Below the pieces are notes generated by a model. It searched no databases, had not been told where the DNA came from, and saw nothing but the letters and a program-made list of their open reading frames with translations. The position numbers and the translations under genes are program-made. A DNA stretch of 64,000 nucleotides, taken from Cardinalis cardinalis (lineage: Eukaryota > Chordata > Aves > Passeriformes > Cardinalidae). The stretch is taken from NCBI GenBank assembly GCA_014549065.1, contig JACDOX010000087.1:386181-450180 (forward strand). The letters run 5' to 3'. This document shows positions 60,331 through 64,000 of this stretch, piece after piece. Position 1 is the stretch's first letter. Every line of letters begins with the position of its first letter.

Positions 60331-60612
60331 TGTTATTACAGGACACAAAATAACACAACACACACACTGCTGTTCTCAAGGCAAAAAAGGGAAGTTTATT
60401 TTCTGGCTCTAACATTTATAGATTTTTGGAAGTGACAGGATTGGAGGGTGACAGTGCCACCACTCCAATGACGCTGGACAAACAGTCTATTAAATTTCTC
60501 TTCTATAAAAGAATGCAAAACAATAAGTTANTTACAGAAAGCGTGTGAGAAAGATCGTTACAAGAATGTAAACATCAGAAGGCTTAGAAAATCTTAAAAA
60601 ATCAGGGTGACA
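60331..60612 (-). mobile_element. Solo LTR, ERVL-like songbird family
   Basis: The plus strand starts TGTTATTACAGGACACAAAA and ends AATCAGGGTGACA (TG...CA), 282 bp. Minus-strand order is TGTCACCCTGATTTTTTAAG, CTAAGCCTTCTGATGTTTAC, and CACACGCTTTCTGTAA. A TATA-like TATAAA follows (plus-strand TTTATA at 60415-60420), then AATAAACTTCCC (plus-strand TTTATT at 60395-60400) and a short GT-rich R/U5 ending GTAATAACA. The layout fits a compact avian LTR. No exact target duplication is visible (AGAAG left, TAAGT right). Confidence 0.72.
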
Positions 60613-63600
60613 TAAGTGACTCCTTCTGCCTGGAGGATTTATGCACATACAGTACACATCTACACACACTGGAATAAAAGTTATCTTCCAGCCTCTAAAT
60701 GGAGATGGAGTTCTGTGGGATGCAGGGCAAACAATTAATAAGGGACTAGAGGCCTTTGCAAAGAGCTGATAACTCAGCAGGGAAACAAAGGAAAGCAGAA
60801 AACAGCTGCAGAGGGATGACTACCCTGAGTACCAGGAGCCTCAGCCCTCTGTGTCAGTATGGTTGGGATTTGGTGACNATAACTATAAACCTTGAGCTTG
60901 TCAGTGATCACCTTGTCTGGTTCATAGTTTGACCAGGAATTGTAGNTCTAGTTCTGCAGTTTAGGGTGTTGTCAACTCCTCCTTTCTTCTTCTAGGGGGT
61001 TTGCCCATGGGGAATATCTCTGTGTGTTCAGGCCAAGTAGCAGATGCCATTNTCATGAGAGATGTGTCTAGAGAGTGGCCTTCAGACATTATTAATTAGT
61101 GCTTTGGAGNTCTGGGCTGGAAGTTGGTGGATGGTGGGCCTACTGTGTTTCAGATTTCATGGAATTACTCTCAGTATTTATTATTATGATTATGGTTGTT
61201 GTTTGTTGTTTTGTCTGCTGGGGTATTTTGTGAATTGAATGCTTAAATAAGAGAAGATGTGANGATTAAATAATTATAAGGTGATAGCAGGATCCCTCAT
61301 ATGGAGATGGAGTTCATGCTTGTCTTGTATTTCCAGATNGGACTTCTGTTTTCTCCCCTAGTAGGGTCAAGTGGCATAGTCTGGTGTTTCCAGAAGGTCT
61401 GTGTGGCCAGCTCTTGTTGAAGTTGACTGGATTATGTGAATCTTACACCTTGAGATGCCCCAAACACATTTTGGGTCTGCTTTCCTGCCATGTCTGTTTG
61501 GCAGTTTGATGGACTTAATGAGGCCCAAGGATGCAANGACTTGAATCAGCATAAGAGAAAAGCCATCAGAAATGGGTCCCACAGTGGGGCTGAAGTATTC
61601 TAGGGAAGCAGAGTTACGTATGAATGAAAGCTCTTTCTTTTTCAGACTTGCAACCCCCCCCTTTCCATAAAGGATAGCACAATCTGTAGATGAGTGCCTC
61701 CACAAATAGTCAGAATATGCCAACAGTATGGAGCNCAGTGGTGTTAGCTTTTTGTTACTTACAAGGAATTGCTGTAGAGGTTTTACACAGTAATCCTACA
61801 GCTGCACCATTTCATACAGAACCTTTACATCCTGGCAATCAGATGAGTGATGTTTCAGATGTCAGATTTTCAAAGGAAAACTGCAAGTGCAAAGCCCTGT
61901 TGAGAACCTCTCCTTTCCTCTCCCACTAATACTGATCAGCAAAAACTATTTTAAAAGAGAGTCTTATTTTCCTAATGAAAATGTTAAGAAATGCCAAAGA
62001 ATGATCTTCCATATAATCTTAGCTGTATATGAATATGTAAATCCAAGGAAATACAATGTATGTGCCGAGCCACACCTTTGCTGTAACATTTCCACTTGCT
62101 AGGTTGGCTTAATGGGATGTAATGACAAGAGGCTGAAGGTTGAGGCACTTTTCTTCTGCTTCTGCCAGTGAAGTCACTCTGAGTTTCTGCATTGCCTCCC
62201 TTCTGCCAGACATAAATATCCTTGGCAAAAGCACATTTATTATATATACAAAAAACAACCCTGTTCCTGGCATACTTATTTTCTTTTTCCTGCCTCAGTT
62301 TATTGGATAGTTGAAAAAGCTACCTGTGCCTTCCAAAGTATGTGTATAGATGTGGAATCATAAATGTTCAACTATTATTGAAGGTGGCATTTTATGTAAA
62401 GCAGAGGGTGAGCTGCAGAAGCCAAGCTGCTCTTTTTGCCAGTGGGTTTTCCCTAGTTCCTGCTGTCAGCAGTGCTCATCTTCTTCTTGCCATGTTCCAC
62501 ATCTCTTTCCTGTTGNTGTATATGATCCATTGCTCCCAATCTTTACAAAACAGTTTTGGGGGAGGACTTAGACAGCATCAGCAGCAGCTTCCCTCCTAGC
62601 CCACTACTTCTCTGTGAATTAACATTTTGGATGGGTTAATTCAGTTCTGTGTGAATTGTAACCTTGTGCACACGCACTTGTTTGTNTTCTTCACTCAGTA
62701 GTGGTCTCAAAACCCAGTGAGTGTGAAGAAGTTCTCCTGATTTAGCCCTCATGCTGGAATGGGAGTTGGCATCCTGTTTGGAGAAACTGCCTTTGCTTTT
62801 ATCTGATGGACTCCTGTGGCTCTATCCCCAAATTAACAGAGAAATGAAAAGGTTTGCACATTCTGGATTTGTGGAATCGGAGGGGATGATAGGTGAAGGA
62901 AAATTTACATTCCTTTCATCCCCTCTNTGAGGTATTGGTCCCCAGAGGGCAGATGAGCTGTCCTTAGGGCTGGCAGCAGCCTTCTTTCAAAGCAAAACCC
63001 TTCTGCCTTGTTCTTAGAAGAGAGACAAAGCATGCCATGTAGGAAGGGGCACAACTGAGAGGGAGAAGAACAAATTACATGTGCTGAAATAAAGGGACTA
63101 ACAAGTTCAATCAGGCCAGCCACAAATTCCTTGATGTCATCTGTGGTTGTGTCAGGCCACTGGATAAAACACTTGAACTTAACAATGGACTGTGAAGTTC
63201 AGCNGGCTGTTTGGGTTTTTTTGTTGGATTTTTTCCCCCTGTTTTCTCTTTTTAACATAATGGTTGTATTTTTTTTATAACAAACACCAGAAACTGTGTA
63301 GGTAGCCTACACCAACAGAATATAGTTGTTAATATATTTTGGCATTCAGAAGTAATCTGTGTCAAGTATTGAGTATCTGCTTCCCACTCTGCTGGCAAGT
63401 CCAGGGAAATGGCAGGGCACGGGAGGAGCATTGATTTCTAGCNTATGTCATTAGAATTGCATTATCAAGCTTGGCACCAGGTCTGTCTTTATCCATCTTT
63501 TCACATCCTCTGGAGGGGAGAGAGAGAGAGATGAGTGCTGTCAAAGCAGGCAGTGTTCAAAGCTCCCCCATCTGATGGCAGGAGAGCCTGGGCATGGCTG

Positions 63601-64000
63601 TTCTTCCCAGCCCACATCGTGATCAAAAGCGGATTGAGACACCATCCTTCCAGCCATCTGCTGCCTTTGGCATCTGCTGGGCTGAAGGATGGCCATGGAG
63701 ATGTGTCTAGTGTTCCTCCTTTTGTGTGACAAGCAGTGTCACTGAGCTCCACAACGACAGGTAGCTGTTGATTTAGCTGACTGCTCGCTTTCCATTTTCT
63801 ACCAGCAGGCACGCTAAGAGTGATGGAGAGAAATGCAGCAGTAAACCTGAAGGACAGGCTTGGGTGGGGGTTTGAAAGAGTGCTCATTACTCTTAAAAAT
63901 TTGCTTGTTTTGCTTTGGCTAAATGGGCTTTAGTGGGATGAATCTTGAAGGGTTTAAGGAGGTAAATCCTNGTGGCTGCTCCTGTCCTGACAATGCTGCC
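60613..64000. other. Single-copy non-coding stretch to the window end
   Basis: No gene or recognised transposon is present. Open frames at 61367-61723 (minus) and 63501-63887 (minus) are unremarkable and partly carry Ns. A short (GA)n run occurs near 63519-63531. The sequence ends without any feature running off the edge that I can identify. Confidence 0.5.

Noticed and set aside
1..64000. tRNA, rRNA, CRISPR, bacterial operons
   Set aside because: No cloverleaf with a GTTCGA-type T-loop, rRNA core, repeat-spacer array or closely packed coding genes was seen on either strand.

Overview
This is eukaryotic, non-coding-dominated DNA, most likely from a songbird (passerine). The evidence is two chicken-repeat-1 (CR1) LINE tails in the usual bird arrangement and eight solo-LTR-like elements, several of which I recognise as families common in songbird genomes. 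The rest is AT-leaning single-copy sequence. Isolated Ns are scattered throughout, on the order of one per few hundred bases, and there is one 285-base assembly gap (38438-38722). Reading frames rarely exceed 170 codons, usually contain N codons, and resemble no protein family I know. The window is best read as a gene desert or the inside of one or more long introns. I found no rRNA, tRNA, CRISPR array, operon or bacterial-style feature.

Layout. 1-13 kb is mostly single copy. It holds a possible two-exon reading frame (5652-5751 plus 5853-5997) and a CR1 fragment (11069-11232). 13.4-13.8 kb is a solo LTR with a 6-bp target duplication. 14-30 kb is long single-copy sequence with blocks that look like conserved non-coding DNA, a pair of related 58-bp repeats (19.7 and 23.3 kb) that I cannot assign, and a compact CpG-rich patch with a TATA-like motif (23815-24100). 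30.9-41.1 kb is an LTR cluster: two same-family LTRs (30883-31328, 36285-36707), a nested-in-space LTR of another family with a perfect 6-bp duplication (32724-33110), and a longer ERVL-like LTR (40609-41127), all on the minus strand. 48.3-49.1 kb holds a CR1 tail followed closely by a plus-strand LTR. 50.6-50.75 kb is a 45-bp minisatellite of three units. 57.5-58.0 kb is a plus-strand ERVL-type LTR and 60.3-60.6 kb a minus-strand one. The remainder to 64 kb is single copy.

Function. No set of genes working together can be read here. What activity the window has probably comes from retroviral promoter remnants (TATA and poly(A) signals are visible in several LTRs), the CpG-rich patch, and putative conserved enhancer-like blocks. 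No intact viral gene or provirus interior was found. All retroviral material appears to be solo LTRs.
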